From NCBI GenBank assembly GCA_019059635.1, contig JAGVRJ010000007.1, forward strand, positions 806,001-870,000: 64,000 bases of DNA. The letters are read 5' to 3'. The notes beneath the pieces were generated by a model, which saw nothing but the letters and a program-made list of their open reading frames with translations, had not been told where the DNA came from and did no database searches. A program made the position numbers and the translations under genes. This document shows, piece after piece, positions 32,377 through 43,404 of this stretch (its first letter is position 1; every line of letters starts with the position of its first letter). The stretch is from Proales similis (lineage: Eukaryota; Rotifera; Eurotatoria; Ploima; Proalidae).

Positions 32377-33567
32377 CTAGAATAGCTTTTTGAACAAATA
32401 AAAGTTGAGAGAAGCAATCAAAGGCGCTAGAGCAAGTGTGTTTGCTTTTGAAGCCGAATTCCTTTGCTTGGTACCGCAAGGCACCGCCACATTCATTGGC
32501 CAATCGCATCGAAGCGTTTCTATGTTGAACTTGAGACCTTTCGGACATTCGCCGCTCTTGGTCTTGCGCTGACTTGAGCATTGGAAAAATTCGACGCAGC
32601 CGCCCTCGAAATTCGGATAGACTAACCAAATTTGAAGAAAAAAACCAAACGCCGCTTCGTTGAGATTTAATTACCTCCGTTCGGCTTGGCTCTACAAGGG
32701 TCTGCTCCTTTATCATTTACCGGTCGATCACCGCAATAAACGTCTTTGAACTCGGCGCACTTTCTCGTCTCCTCGTCGAACAGCTGACGGTCTGGACACG
32801 ACTGCTTGTGCGTTACCATATCTTTGCAGTAGAAATAGCCTGAAAATTGGTTGATGATTAAATTAAACAATTCTAGTTTTGGCAAGTATCCGACTTACTT
32901 TGACAGTTCTCTTGGTCTGGCACAAGTCCCTCAAAGCCGCATCTATCGCCCTCGTCAATCAGATTGCCTTTTTGGGTAGTGCCCAAAGGAGCAGCCTTGT
33001 TTTCTTCTGTCGTCTCTTCTGTTGTGGTTTTCTTTGTGGTTGTGGTCGTTTTGCCATTTTTTCCCTTCCCTTTGGCCAGACAAAATCACCTGATAACCCA
33101 AGTGTACCTTGGAGAGTGGACTTACAGTTATCTGGAGGCTTCCAGTCAGGTCTATTGCCATCTTTGCAATTTATGGCCACTCCTATTTCGCAACGGCTAT
33201 TATCGACATCGAATGACATTCCAGGACCGCACCATCCGCTCGACGTTTCGCTTGTTCCCTGGCAGACGTGGTACCTTTACAAAGAGATCATAAGCACGCA
33301 GTTGAAATGCCTTTATCATAGCTCGTACTTTCCGCAGTCGTCATCGTCAGGCCACTTTCCTTCGCCAGGGCATTCGAAGCTGCTTCGTCTGTGGCGAATA
33401 TTCTTTAGCGTTCGCTCAATACTCGAGTCGGCCGATACCAGAGTAGAGGCCAGCACTAATGCTAACCCAGCCAACCATCAGAACGTCAAAGGACTTGTCC
33501 ACGCTCGCACAGGATCATTTTTCTTACCCAATAGCATCACAGCTAGTCGTTGCACTCTCTCCGCCAT
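32377..33567 (-). CDS. Secreted protein with three type-2 chitin-binding domains
   Basis: Exons 33567-33528, 33461-33329, 33274-33126, 33069-32899, 32839-32675 and 32621-32377 encode 300 aa. A signal peptide (LAVMLLALVLASTLVSA) is followed by three CBM14/peritrophin-A domains with the six-Cys pattern: FECPGEGKWPDDDDCGKY to INC, CGFEGLVPDQENCQ to VYC, and CRAKPNGG to VPC. A Thr/Glu/Lys linker (KTTTTTKKTTTEETTEE) between domains 1 and 2 is a likely O-glycosylated mucin-like spacer. The C-terminus ends in a hydrophobic stretch (LALAPLIASLNFYLF), suggesting GPI anchoring or membrane retention. Such proteins coat gut lining or cuticle chitin. Exon 4 uses an internal AG (33070) to keep frame. Confidence 0.9.
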
Positions 33568-34844
33568 TCTATTCCAAGTCTAAAATCCAAGTCGGTCGGT
33601 TAAAGCAAACTGCCCAAAGAGGACGTGGACGCCATATTTATATGAAAAAGAAATAGTTAAACAAAAACGAGGATAAGAACGTTGCAGGATCGAAGGTGAT
33701 GAAGTCAACACTTATCATCGTGGTCGTCATCGTCGTGATTATTAGCCGCTGCCCTTTTCAAACGTTCGCTTTGTTGTTTACTCGCCAAAATGAACCACGC
33801 TGATCCACAAGATCGTAATTGAAAATAGAAGCCCAGAGCGATGGTCATAAATTGCAAAGAGATGCTAATACACACCCGATGACATAACGCCCAAGAAGCG
33901 GCACGTTCAACAGATTTAATGAGGAGTTGGTTTGATTAAAGAAATAAATCGGCAAACTAGTTCTTATGTGGATAAGGCTCATTTTGGCCCGTCTTTCGAG
34001 CGACTTGATTGTGACCAGTGACAAGTCATGCCCGCCACAGTCTGCTCATTAGTGGTTCCTATATTTCTCAATTTTTTCTGTCTTTTGTGCCGAAAACGAC
34101 CTGAATCAAAGAGCTAAGAGTTAAAGAACGCACCTCGACTGACGCTGACTGCAAACATAACTCTGAAAAGAAACGCAACGATTGCGCCAGAGAATTCAAG
34201 CACACACGACTAACTTTGCAATGGCCGCTTGAAATGAGCCGTTCGACAATAATGACAATCGGCCTTATCGGTCGGTCTTATTGGTGTTTATTATTGCGAT
34301 CGGAGATCAACAAAGTATTTTTGGCTTTTGCTTCTAATGCACATCGGGCTTCGCATTCGACAAGCAAGAGTAGGTCAAATGGCTCACGCCCATCATCGGA
34401 TGCAATCGGGCCAGTCCGAATGTCACTTCTAATTAGCTTGTCTAACTACCCGACCGCTAACATTTAGCTCTGTATTAAGCCGAATTAGCTTAGATCAGTC
34501 CATAACTGCTTGTCACCCTAACACCAAAGTGACTATTACAATTTTAGCAACACAAAAATTAACAAGCGGCTTAATGTTTCAATCGGGCCAAACAATCAAA
34601 CGGGCCAGCAAATAACTTTTCTTTGTTTTCCCCTCCCCTTCCACGTTTGCTGCCTTCTTTTATTTGTGTGTGTGCGCTCGTGCACTGTTTATTTCGATTA
34701 GACTGCCCAAGACAATCGAGAAGTGCATATGATGAACGAACAAAAATTGAATGAAGATAAATGTGCACTTTGGACGGTTTAAAATATATTCACAAAGTGA
34801 AGAATTCAAATTAGGAATTAATAAACGGGGCATTTCAAAAACAC
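33568..34844. other. Intergenic spacer (about 1.3 kb)
   Basis: This lies between the divergent peritrophin-like gene and ABT1. Short frames exist on both strands but none has a domain or splice support. A GT-rich stretch occurs at about 34663-34680. Confidence 0.55.
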
Positions 34845-35781
34845 ATGGAGTTGTCGTCGTCGTTGCAGGCACCCAATGAAACGGGGACTAACCAGAGCCC
34901 TGGGGAATGTCGCGATTCAAACGCAGCGGAAAACGCTGACGAGCAATGCAGAAAAGCGACTGATTCTGGCGAACAGAATGAAAACGACGAAAGCAAAAGG
35001 AAAAAAACGAAAACCGCAGGAGTCCTGTATTTTAGCCAAATACCTCGCAAAATGAATGTAAAAATAATTCGCGAGTACATGGCCGGGTACGGACAAGTAG
35101 GGCGAGTGTACTTGGAGCCAGCTGGTACGTTTCTAGTTTCCTTAATTAATAACCGCTCAATGTGATGTGTTCATGTTGAGTGAATTGAAGAAAAGAAGAG
35201 AAAGAACGAGCCGCGCACGTTCAAGGAAGGTTGGATTGAGTTCAAGGATAAAAAGGTGGCGAAAAGAGTGGCCAAACATTTGAACAATACACAAGTGAAA
35301 GGAAAGCGCCATAATCCGTGGTACTACGATTTCTGGGATGTAAAATACTTGAGGGGCTTTCAATGGGCTCATTTGAACGAGAAAATGCTGTACGAGCAGG
35401 AAATGCATAAGCAGCGAATGCGTCAAGAGATCGCTTTGGCCAAAAAGGAGGCCAACTTTTACGCGCAGAATTTCGAAAAGAGTAAGCCTGTCAGACACAA
35501 CATGATGTGACGTCTTTATTTTATTAATGACTCTCTGTTTTGCTGTTTCTGAAGACGAACGAAGAAAGCGAATTGAAAAGAAGTCGACTGCAGCAGATGG
35601 AGTCCAAGACACAGACCAGGCGCAAAACGCTTCAGCTGCCAATCATTCTGGTGAGAAAAATGCGTCGCAAGGAAGCACTGCAGATTCGGTGCAAACAAGT
35701 GCACATAAGAAGCATCCGATATTTGAGAGAAAGATCAAAGTTGAAGGCAATGAATCGTTTTTGCGTCAAATCTTCTCTTGA
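34845..35781 (+). CDS. ABT1: ABT1/ESF2 ribosome-biogenesis RNA-binding protein
   Basis: Exons 34845-35124, 35191-35481 and 35555-35781 encode 265 aa. An acidic, Asn/Glu-rich start precedes an RRM that opens GVLYFSQIPRKMNVKIIREY and continues GQVGRVYLEP, KEGWIEFKDKKVAKRVAKHL. The family signature NPWYYDFWDVKYLRGFQW follows, then a charged helix (LAKKEANFYAQN). ESF2/ABT1 binds pre-18S rRNA/U3 in the small-subunit processome and activates the Prp43/Dbp8 helicase system. The C-terminus is low complexity (Ala/Asn/Ser) and ends FLRQIFS. Confidence 0.94.
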
Positions 35782-38036
35782 TAATAAATTTGCCAATCTT
35801 GCCGTTTCCGCGCTCTTTGTTTCTTCCCTTCATTACCTATTTTCATGTTCATGCTCTTCACGCCTCAGCTGAAAGGCATTTTCTGTTGCAAACGCTGCCA
35901 AATAAGTGACTGCTTGAATGATTCCAAAGCACAAATCATCTTGGAATGATCTTGTTGGCATTGATCCTTATCCGCACGCCTTCGTTTTCTTTTTTTTCCT
36001 CAAATATTGATTTAAAAAAGGCATTTACACAAAACATGTAATTAAACATAATTCAGTTTTAACAAGTGAGAAAATGCGTCGGAGCGAGGAGACCGCTTGC
36101 TACATAGTTAGCCGAGTATTCACTTGGCTTAAATAAGAATTGTGGAGGATTTCGATTAGTTACATTCAAACGCACTGAAATTTTCACACTCGAGCCTCTC
36201 TCTCTGTTATTCCCCACTCGCACAAATATGCCAAAATTGAGCTGCATGGTCATTGCCGCTTTTATTAAATAATTATTTGCTGTAGCAATCAACTTGCATC
36301 ATATTTGCTGCGTGGGTTAATTAAACAATAGTTGGCCACACTTCCCGGCTCGAGTTGTTTCCTCATTGACTTTCCAAGCTCTTCTCTCTCTACTGGAGAA
36401 GCACATTTTAAATTTTTTCGCTTTTCCAATAACGTAGCGAGTAAATGATGTTTCAATGGCTGAAATGCACACCAATTAAAACGAAAGAGGTGAAGAGAAA
36501 GAGAGAGAAATGAGAAATAAATAAAATTAGAAACTAAATTCAACACTTAATTATTGCATTTGCAGAATGTGTACGAAGTTTCAAGGCCTTAGATTGGTGA
36601 TGGCGTGAGAGCGTTAGTTTATAGATTTTTAGAGAGAGCTCAGACGCATTTAGCTCTTGTCTAACTTGTCTAACCCTTTTTGAACTCGATTATTACGTTA
36701 AATGCCAGTAATAAAGGCTTGCACGCCAAGTACCTGCTGATGCTGCCAATCACTGACGCAAATAAGGCAACGAGCGAGTGTATAAGAAAGGAGGCCAGGA
36801 TGAAATGAAATGATCATTAAACCACTCGATCTGTACGATTCACTTTACTTTATTCATCAACATCGGCCGATCGTGATTTACATTTGGCTTTGAGTTTTCT
36901 GATATTTGTTTGAAGTCAGCAGCCATTTTAGCACTCACGCCAGGTTTCAAAGTAAGCAACTAGCGTAGAACGTGAAGCTCATTTGCCTCGCCCAGAAGCA
37001 AAAATTGGCCAAGAGCGGAGCCAGCGAAATGTTTTGTCAGAAAAAGTGGGCGAATTGCTCAAAGAAACGCATTGCCGGCAGAGAAAACCTCTGAAAAGAA
37101 AACGATCTATAATTGCAATATTTCTGGTCTAAGCATTCACCAGACATTTCAATAATCTTACGACACCCATTTCGCAATTGTATTAATCAATATCTACGCC
37201 TCTAACCGGCAATTAACTAAAATGTCTATTTTTCCTCGCTTCCCCTGAATTTTAACAATTACCATTATTATTTCCAGTATTATTGAGCAAGAGCCGCCCC
37301 AGTGTTCTATGCAATTAGACAGCTGTTAATAACAATTTTCTTGACATTGGTTCGATGCCATTCAGTAAAAATTCATTTTCTGTCATCTTCAATGTGATAA
37401 GCATTCAACCTTTAAACGTCAACTGCTGGGGCTGGTATAAATCTTGTTCTCCCAAAAACAACAACGGAATACCTTCAACCACTTTCTGACGATAATCAAA
37501 CGAAACGCCAAAAGCTCTTGAGTGGGCTTTACTTTTTTTTAACAGGCTATTAGGAGACTATTGAGTGGCTATTATAGGGAGCTGACGGCAGCATTAAACA
37601 AAATGGCTTGAATGTAAGAGCGATATAGAATCAACTCTTATCATGCAAATTCATTTCATTTTATGAGCGCTTCAGTCACGGCTACTTTAGCGGTTTATTT
37701 ACAACTCCAGAGTTAAGTTTGCGCGAAACGAGACATACAGACAGGAAAGTAGAGGAGCTGCTAGTTCTTTTTGGAAATAGTGCGCGCATAATCAAGAGTG
37801 CGATCAATCATTGGCCATGTGGAATGTTCTCTTCTCTGATTAAACAACCGTTTGATTAATTCTACCGAGCAATTGCATTCTTCCGCACTCTGAGAGAGCG
37901 AAAGCATTTTTTGTCAATCGTTTTTATCGTTATTCACTAATCTGACAAATCTTCTTCTTCTGCTTCTTTTTATTGCTCTGATTTTGTTAGGCTCGCAATA
38001 ACTAAGGAAAGGAATTAATCTAGAGACAATTTTTAG
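35782..38036. other. 2.2-kb gene-poor spacer upstream of GPCR
   Basis: No credible coding frame. The sequence is A/T rich with many TAATTA/ATTAAT motifs. TTTTTAG stands directly in front of the GPCR ATG, so an upstream exon of that gene (5' UTR or N-terminal coding) may lie here. Confidence 0.55.
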
Positions 38037-39470
38037 ATGCTGAAGCAAAGCACATTTTTTAAATTCACCACTGGATTCAAGCTATTCTGGACTCCATGTC
38101 TGGTGATCGCCGGTCTGATCTTGAACATGCTCACAGTGGCCGTGTTTTGCAGGCGAAACGTGCGCAAATTCTGTATGGCCTGGTCGATGATCACTCTGGC
38201 TGTTTCAGACACGGCTGTCCTTCTCATTCCTGTTCTTATCAACTGGATTGACGAGACACAGTTCAACTTTTATTTGGTGAACAACACGATTTGGTGTAAC
38301 CTGCATGGCTACGTCGACCTGGTATTCTGCGCAATCTGCTCATGGACCATAATTCTCATCTCGATGGAGAGATGGTTCGCCGTGTGCAGACCCTGGCTCA
38401 AAACGACCGTGTTTACTAACCGACGTATGCTGCTGGCAATCTTGTCCATACTCACTCTGTCAATTCTCATGTTTGTCTATTTCCCTCTTTCGTTGCGTAT
38501 TGTCACCGTAGAAACAGCATTCAATCAAACAATCAAAGAATGTCAAATAGTTCACGACAAAGTTTACGAGGGCTTCGGCATTGTGTCCATATTTGCGGTT
38601 TACGTTATTCCGTTCATTCTGCTCGCCATTCTCAACTTTATGATCATTTTCAAACTTAGACAGAGAGCGAGCAAGTTCAATAAAAGGTTCAACACAGCCA
38701 CGAGTATGAACAATCGATCGACGATGGCAAGCGGAAACTTGAGGCCAAGCCAGTCAACAGAGGTTCAAATCAGCCTGACTTCGTCCAACTCGGCCACGAC
38801 GATCAAGACTTCGGTTACGGCCAACTATTCAAAAGCAGACCACAATTTGAGCATTACACTTGTGACTGTGGCTCTCACATTTATGGTACTGACATTTCCA
38901 TTTCAGCTCAACTGGTTCTACGAGAACTTCTTCCAGAGAGCATCGTCGTCAAACGCAGCAAATATCAGTGAGCTGGTAGGCAACGAGAAGCAGAATAATC
39001 AAAGCGAGCCTATTTTCAGCTTGAGCGACTTGGACATTCGCGAGATTACATTCGGCATCAAGCATCTCAACTACTTGATTAATTTCTTTCTATATTCAGC
39101 CGTGTCGAAAATGTTCCGCAAAGAGTTCTTGGAAATGATGTCTGATTGGGGCCTATTCTCCAAGATATCGTGGATGCGATCATGCATTTCAATAAGAAAT
39201 AAGGATCTCGGCGACGAAGAGACCGACTCATCGATGGCAGAGTTGGCATTTTCGGTTAAGGCATTGCGCGATCTGCGTCATCCGCACTCCAAGTCAAATT
39301 ATTTCCGCTTCAGACTGAAGCCCTCGTACTGTTGTCTCTACTTTCGTTCGATCCGAAACAAAACTGATTCGCGCCTAAATGCGCACAACACCCGATCGAC
39401 TCGCTCAATGCCGGCAAACATGGAGAATAAAAACCAAATTGAAGATGTTCATGTGAAAGATACTGATTGA
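38037..39470 (+). CDS. Rhodopsin-family GPCR, FMRFamide/neuropeptide-receptor like
   Basis: A 477-aa frame without introns and with seven hydrophobic spans. Class A landmarks are TM1 IAGLILNMLTVAVF, TM2 ITLAVSDTAVLL, an extracellular Cys before TM3 (IWCNLHGYVDLVF), an ERW variant of the DRY motif (ISMERWFAVCRPW), a long Ser/Thr-rich third loop, and TM7 LNYLINFFLYSAVSKMFRKEF in place of NPxxY. The whole best resembles protostome FMRFamide-type peptide receptors, but ligand identity is not determinable. The N-terminus before TM1 is only about 14 residues and lacks glycosylation sites. A TTTTTAG acceptor-like sequence abuts the ATG, so an upstream coding exon may be missing. Confidence 0.85.
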   Translation: MLKQSTFFKFTTGFKLFWTPCLVIAGLILNMLTVAVFCRRNVRKFCMAWSMITLAVSDTAVLLIPVLINWIDETQFNFYLVNNTIWCNLHGYVDLVFCAICSWTIILISMERWFAVCRPWLKTTVFTNRRMLLAILSILTLSILMFVYFPLSLRIVTVETAFNQTIKECQIVHDKVYEGFGIVSIFAVYVIPFILLAILNFMIIFKLRQRASKFNKRFNTATSMNNRSTMASGNLRPSQSTEVQISLTSSNSATTIKTSVTANYSKADHNLSITLVTVALTFMVLTFPFQLNWFYENFFQRASSSNAANISELVGNEKQNNQSEPIFSLSDLDIREITFGIKHLNYLINFFLYSAVSKMFRKEFLEMMSDWGLFSKISWMRSCISIRNKDLGDEETDSSMAELAFSVKALRDLRHPHSKSNYFRFRLKPSYCCLYFRSIRNKTDSRLNAHNTRSTRSMPANMENKNQIEDVHVKDTD

Positions 39471-39642
39471 CTACAGCTCAAGCGTCAATAAGTTCCCGTT
39501 CAAATGGAGAACCGCTCAATCCAGTTGCGCAAGAAAAAACTGTGAATATTTATTCTGCTGTAGAAATTAATTTCGCTAGTAAAGACACGATCGGCATTCC
39601 CTGTCACCACTCTTCTGTTTAAATGTACTTTCTGTCAAGTTG

Positions 39643-40177
39643 TCAATCTTCGTCGTCTGAGTCGATGGCCATTCTTCTTCGGTCGTAATTTACCACCGTT
39701 TTCTTTTTCGTCTGTTCGCTTAGTCTCTCAAGCAAAGCAATCAGTTGATCTTCTCCAAACTAATCACAATTTTAGTATTCCGACTCAAAATAAAGAAAAA
39801 TAAACGCAATAAAAAAAAATTGGCTTACTTTGCTGGCTAGCTGGCCACTTCGGGCTATTTGAATTAAATGATTTTCCACCATTTGAGCTTTGTCTGGTTT
39901 AGTCAAGGCCAAAGTGTTCACTTGGTGTTGAAACAAATTTGCCTCAATGGAATAAAGAAATTAAAATCTATTGCGGCCACATACGTCGAGCTCTGGCTTC
40001 CTGGGTCAACACCTGAGAGAGAATGCTGTTTTTCATATCTTGCTGTTGCCGACGCATGTCCTCTTGTTGTTGACCACCGGCTTGAGATTGAGCACCATAA
40101 GGTGCCGACTGTTGATGCTGCTGCTGAAGTTCAGCCAGCCGCTTTTGACGAAGCTCTTCCAGTTCCCGATCGTCCAT
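39643..40177 (-). CDS. PDCD5: PDCD5 (TFAR19) apoptosis/chaperonin-associated protein
   Basis: Exons 40177-39985, 39920-39829 and 39759-39643 encode 133 aa. MDDRELEELRQKRLAELQQQ opens the long N-terminal helix. A Gln-rich loop follows, then the three-helix DNA-binding-like core (ILSQVLTQEARARLNTLALT, KAQMVENHLIQIARSGQLASK, FGEDQLIALLERLSEQT), and the acidic end AIDSDDED. PDCD5 binds the CCT chaperonin and stabilises TIP60. It is convergent with the GPCR gene, with about 170 bp between stops. Confidence 0.96.
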
Positions 40178-40492
40178 TTTGATTTCTCAATTCTCTTCTT
40201 CTTTTGTTCACAAAGTTTTTTAATTGCTTAAAACATGGATTGGAGGTTCAAGGCCAATCTCTGAAAATAAACTTGAAAATTAAACAATTGTCATCAAACT
40301 GTTTAAAATGAATGAATTCTTTATTGCAGCTCGAGTTTGTCGCTCGTTTTTTTTTCTCAATCAATGTCAAGATCAGCTGTCTTTTGTTTTTTCAATTTAA
40401 TTTAAACGGTTCGGTAAATGTTTCGAAACAATTCAAGAAAAGTGAAATAAGATTATGACAGCACCGAACGGAAAGCTTCTTTTCAGATTGCA
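40178..40492. other. Short spacer between PDCD5 and Pelota
   Basis: A/T-rich sequence holding the 3' end of Pelota and the PDCD5 promoter; no gene seen. Confidence 0.55.
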
Positions 40493-42083
40493 TCATAGGT
40501 CGAACTGGTCGTCGTAATAGTCCATTGCTGAATCATAGTGACCATCGTCGTCATATTCGTCATCATCGTGCATGAACTTGGCGGTAAGATTCTTGGCCTT
40601 CACTGGCTTTTTCTGTTTTTTACTTGAAGCTGCTGCCGGCGCGGGACTGGACTTTTCTTGTTCGACTTTTGCGCTCGACTGCTTAGAGCTTTTAGCCGAG
40701 TCCAATTTGAGCGCTGATATGCCACTTGCGGCCCATTCAGGCTCGGTGAACGACTTGATTGCTTCATCCTGTGTATCTTCCATTTCCACGGCGGTCAAGA
40801 CTGATCCGGTGGCGCCTGCTGCTGCTGCAGAAGACTGGGCAGCTGTCTCTGTCTCCTCTTCGCTTTCTGATTCACTCAGCAATTCGTCTTCAATATCTGG
40901 CATAGGAAAGCGCAAGATTGCTGCGATTCCTGTTAACTGCATCAATTCTATAATCATTCATTCGCTTAGCTCTTCTCGACTGAACGTGGAAAGTGAAGAG
41001 GTGAAACTTACGCTCGCCGGAAACGTGCAGACTTGAAAATATTCTCACTTGGCCGTTGTTTTCCTTGACCCGGTCGACAATATTTACATATTTCTTTCGT
41101 TCTGCAATGTCTTTTGAGCGGAACAGTGAGTCGGAGATTAAGAGCACGTCGATTGCGTCTGCCTCGTTCGCTTTGAGCACGTGTTTGTAGCCGTAGTAGG
41201 CTCTGTTGGGCTCAGTTTTGAGCATTTGATAAAACGAGTCGAGCGCCTTAATCTCACCGACCGCTTTGGTGTCAGTTAGACGTGAGGCTAAACTCTCATC
41301 CTCGAATATCTCCTTCAGTGAATGCTTGAAGCCGGACGCCGAATGAAGTAGAATGAAACGAGATTTGTTGTCTAGAAGCACTTTGCATTGAGCTGCGTTT
41401 TTCACTGCGTACGCGTTCATATACTCGAAGAATTGGTCTTTTAAAAAGCCCGGGCTGGCCAGAATTATTGCCTTGACCACGTCAAAGTTGATGTGGGTCA
41501 GAATGGCCTGGATGACCCGATCGAAAAATCGCTCCAAACTTTTGTCATGGTTAGAGCAGAGGTTTTTTCGCTTGCGAGGAATGGCCATGTCGATTTTAGC
41601 CTTAACCAATGTCATCGAGGCGAGTATGAGGCAAACGTTGGCCAAGCCCTCGTGCATAACTATGGCGGCCACATCGGCGTTCTGCGCTGGATCGCATGCC
41701 TCGTCTACTCGGTCCAAGGCCACACTGTCCCACTCGACTTTGGTTATCTCAAATTTTCGATTCAGCTCCAGATCGATTGTGTGATGAGCGCCCATCTTGA
41801 CAAATTGATTCTCTTCTGTGTTGGTTCCTTTGACCCGAAGAACGCTCGCCTGCGTGTCGAAATCAAGACTTTTCACGCAAAGAGTTAGAGTAGTGTGCAC
41901 TCGGTTGGTGGTCGTCATTCCAACCGACGATTCGTTTACAATCTTGCGCACCGTCGACGATCTAACGTAGTCTCCTTTGCTTATCAAATTGTACGCGTGC
42001 CACATGTCCTCGGCCTGTTCGGCGACCAGCACCACGGTGCCGGACTGGCGCTTTTTGTCAATGTTCTTGCGCACTAGCTTCAT
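40493..42083 (-). CDS. PELO: Pelota/Dom34 ribosome-rescue factor with extended acidic tail
   Basis: Exons 42083-41012 and 40947-40493 encode 508 aa. The eRF1-like three-domain body opens MKLVRKNIDKKRQSGTVVLV, includes MAIPRKRK in the central domain (where the GGQ of eRF1 is absent, as in all Pelotas) and VVKAIILASPGFLKDQFFEYM. It ends with the C-domain QLTGIAAILRFPMPDIEDE. Pelota with Hbs1 enters empty A sites on stalled ribosomes. Known Pelotas end a few acidic residues after the RFP motif. Here about 130 more residues follow: an acidic Ser stretch, an Ala/Ser/Lys-rich basic stretch and a His/Asp/Tyr end (MHDDDEYDDDGHYDS). The tail is in the same exon as the conserved end. Confidence 0.95.
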
Positions 42084-42423
42084 GCCTAATCGGATTTGAC
42101 CTTGTACCTTTTTTGTTTCAATCCTCTTTTGCTCGCATTCTGGCCTATGAAGAAAAACTAATTCAAAACTGACGAAGAGAGCTGCTTAAATAACCAAGTT
42201 CCTACGAGCCGACTGTAATTACATTCTCTGGCCAAATTCGGCTCACATGCAAATCTAACTGCCTTCTGACTTGAGTTTAAGCGAACGCATCGCAAAATAA
42301 AGTTACACGAATGAAAAGTTTGGAAAAGCGTTTTTAATCGAATCACAAATTTAAATATCGAGAAAGCCATTCAGAATTTACACACCAGCTCGCCACACAA
42401 AAAGGAATTCGGACAACCACAAT
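42084..42423. other. Short spacer between Pelota and UPF0598 gene
   Basis: This holds the Pelota promoter and the 3' end of the upstream minus-strand gene. Short frames here have no support. Confidence 0.55.
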
Positions 42424-43269
42424 TTATGACCTTAAGCTTAAATTCCGACAGCTGAATCGCCTCAACAGCTTATTAACATGTTCGTGTTCATCAGCATTTT
42501 TTAGATCGTGAAACTTGGACTTGTAGGCAAAGCGATAGTAAAAGTCGTCTGTTTCATTTCGCTCTATGCGCTCCATTCGATCAAGTAGATGTATGCCGAT
42601 GTCTGACTTGACAAGGGCCAAATTGCATGGCAAACGCTTGAGTCTATTCAGTATGTGGCCTCGACTGCTCTTGGCCAGATCGGTCGACTCGTCGCCGTAC
42701 ATGTAATAGAGGCGACCGGTCGACTTCTCGTGTATCAGATTGCTCGGGTCAAAGTTTAGAGTGAAATCGATCGATTGTATTTGATTGAGTTTTATGAGAT
42801 CGGCGCTCTCGTCCAGTAGAGTGACCACAAACGGCAGATCGTCACATCGCAAGTAGTTCCTTTCTCGGCCGCAATAAGACACAAATGCGAACTCTCGCCT
42901 GTACCGATCAGTCTCGTTGGGCTGAAGGTTTTTGAAAAAGAATTCCAGAAATTTTTGCTCTTGCCAACCAAACAATTGAATGAGCAATGAGAATCCATTA
43001 TGAACCGAGGCGGTCGGTTACCTTTGTAGCAGGAGGTGAAATTTTTTATTCGAGCGTCGTCAAGAAACAACTAATTAGACGAGTGGAGTTAATCACAATC
43101 AAAGCGATTCAATTAAGAGCCTTACTTGACCTTGATGATCGAGAAAGTAAAAGTACTCTCTGGTTTTTCCGTCTTCCAAATGCTGACCTTGTTCATAATG
43201 ACAAGAAAAACATCGGATCGTCTGCTTCTTTACGACCAGAGACTGGACTAAGCGTCTAGAGAGAAGCAT
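42424..43269 (-). CDS. UPF0598 protein (C8orf82-like), probably mitochondrial
   Basis: Exons 43269-43126, 43070-43022 and 42959-42424 encode 242 aa. A basic, hydroxylated start without acids (MLLSRRLVQSLVVKKQTIRC) looks like a mitochondrial presequence. The family core follows: REYFYFLDHQGQLFLDDARI, KNFTSCYKEQKFLEFFFKNL, CGRERNYLRCDDLPFVVT, then STGRLYYMYGD. UPF0598 has no assigned biochemical function that I know of. The conserved Cys/Arg/Asp cluster in CGRERNYLRCDD is the likely functional centre. The last about 100 residues are less conserved. Confidence 0.9.
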
Positions 43270-43404
43270 GCTGCAAAAGAGGTTTCATACATTAAAAACC
43301 GAGACAATTAGAAGCAAGGAGCCGTACTAAGGGCTCGATGGATTAGTCGGTTTTGTCCAATTTGGATCCCGAAGACACTAAACGGAAACGATGCCGACTT
43401 GGTT

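Noticed and set aside
32879-33583. A 234-codon plus-strand frame
   Set aside because: It lies opposite the six-exon chitin-binding gene, whose domains and splice phases are consistent, so it is antisense chance.
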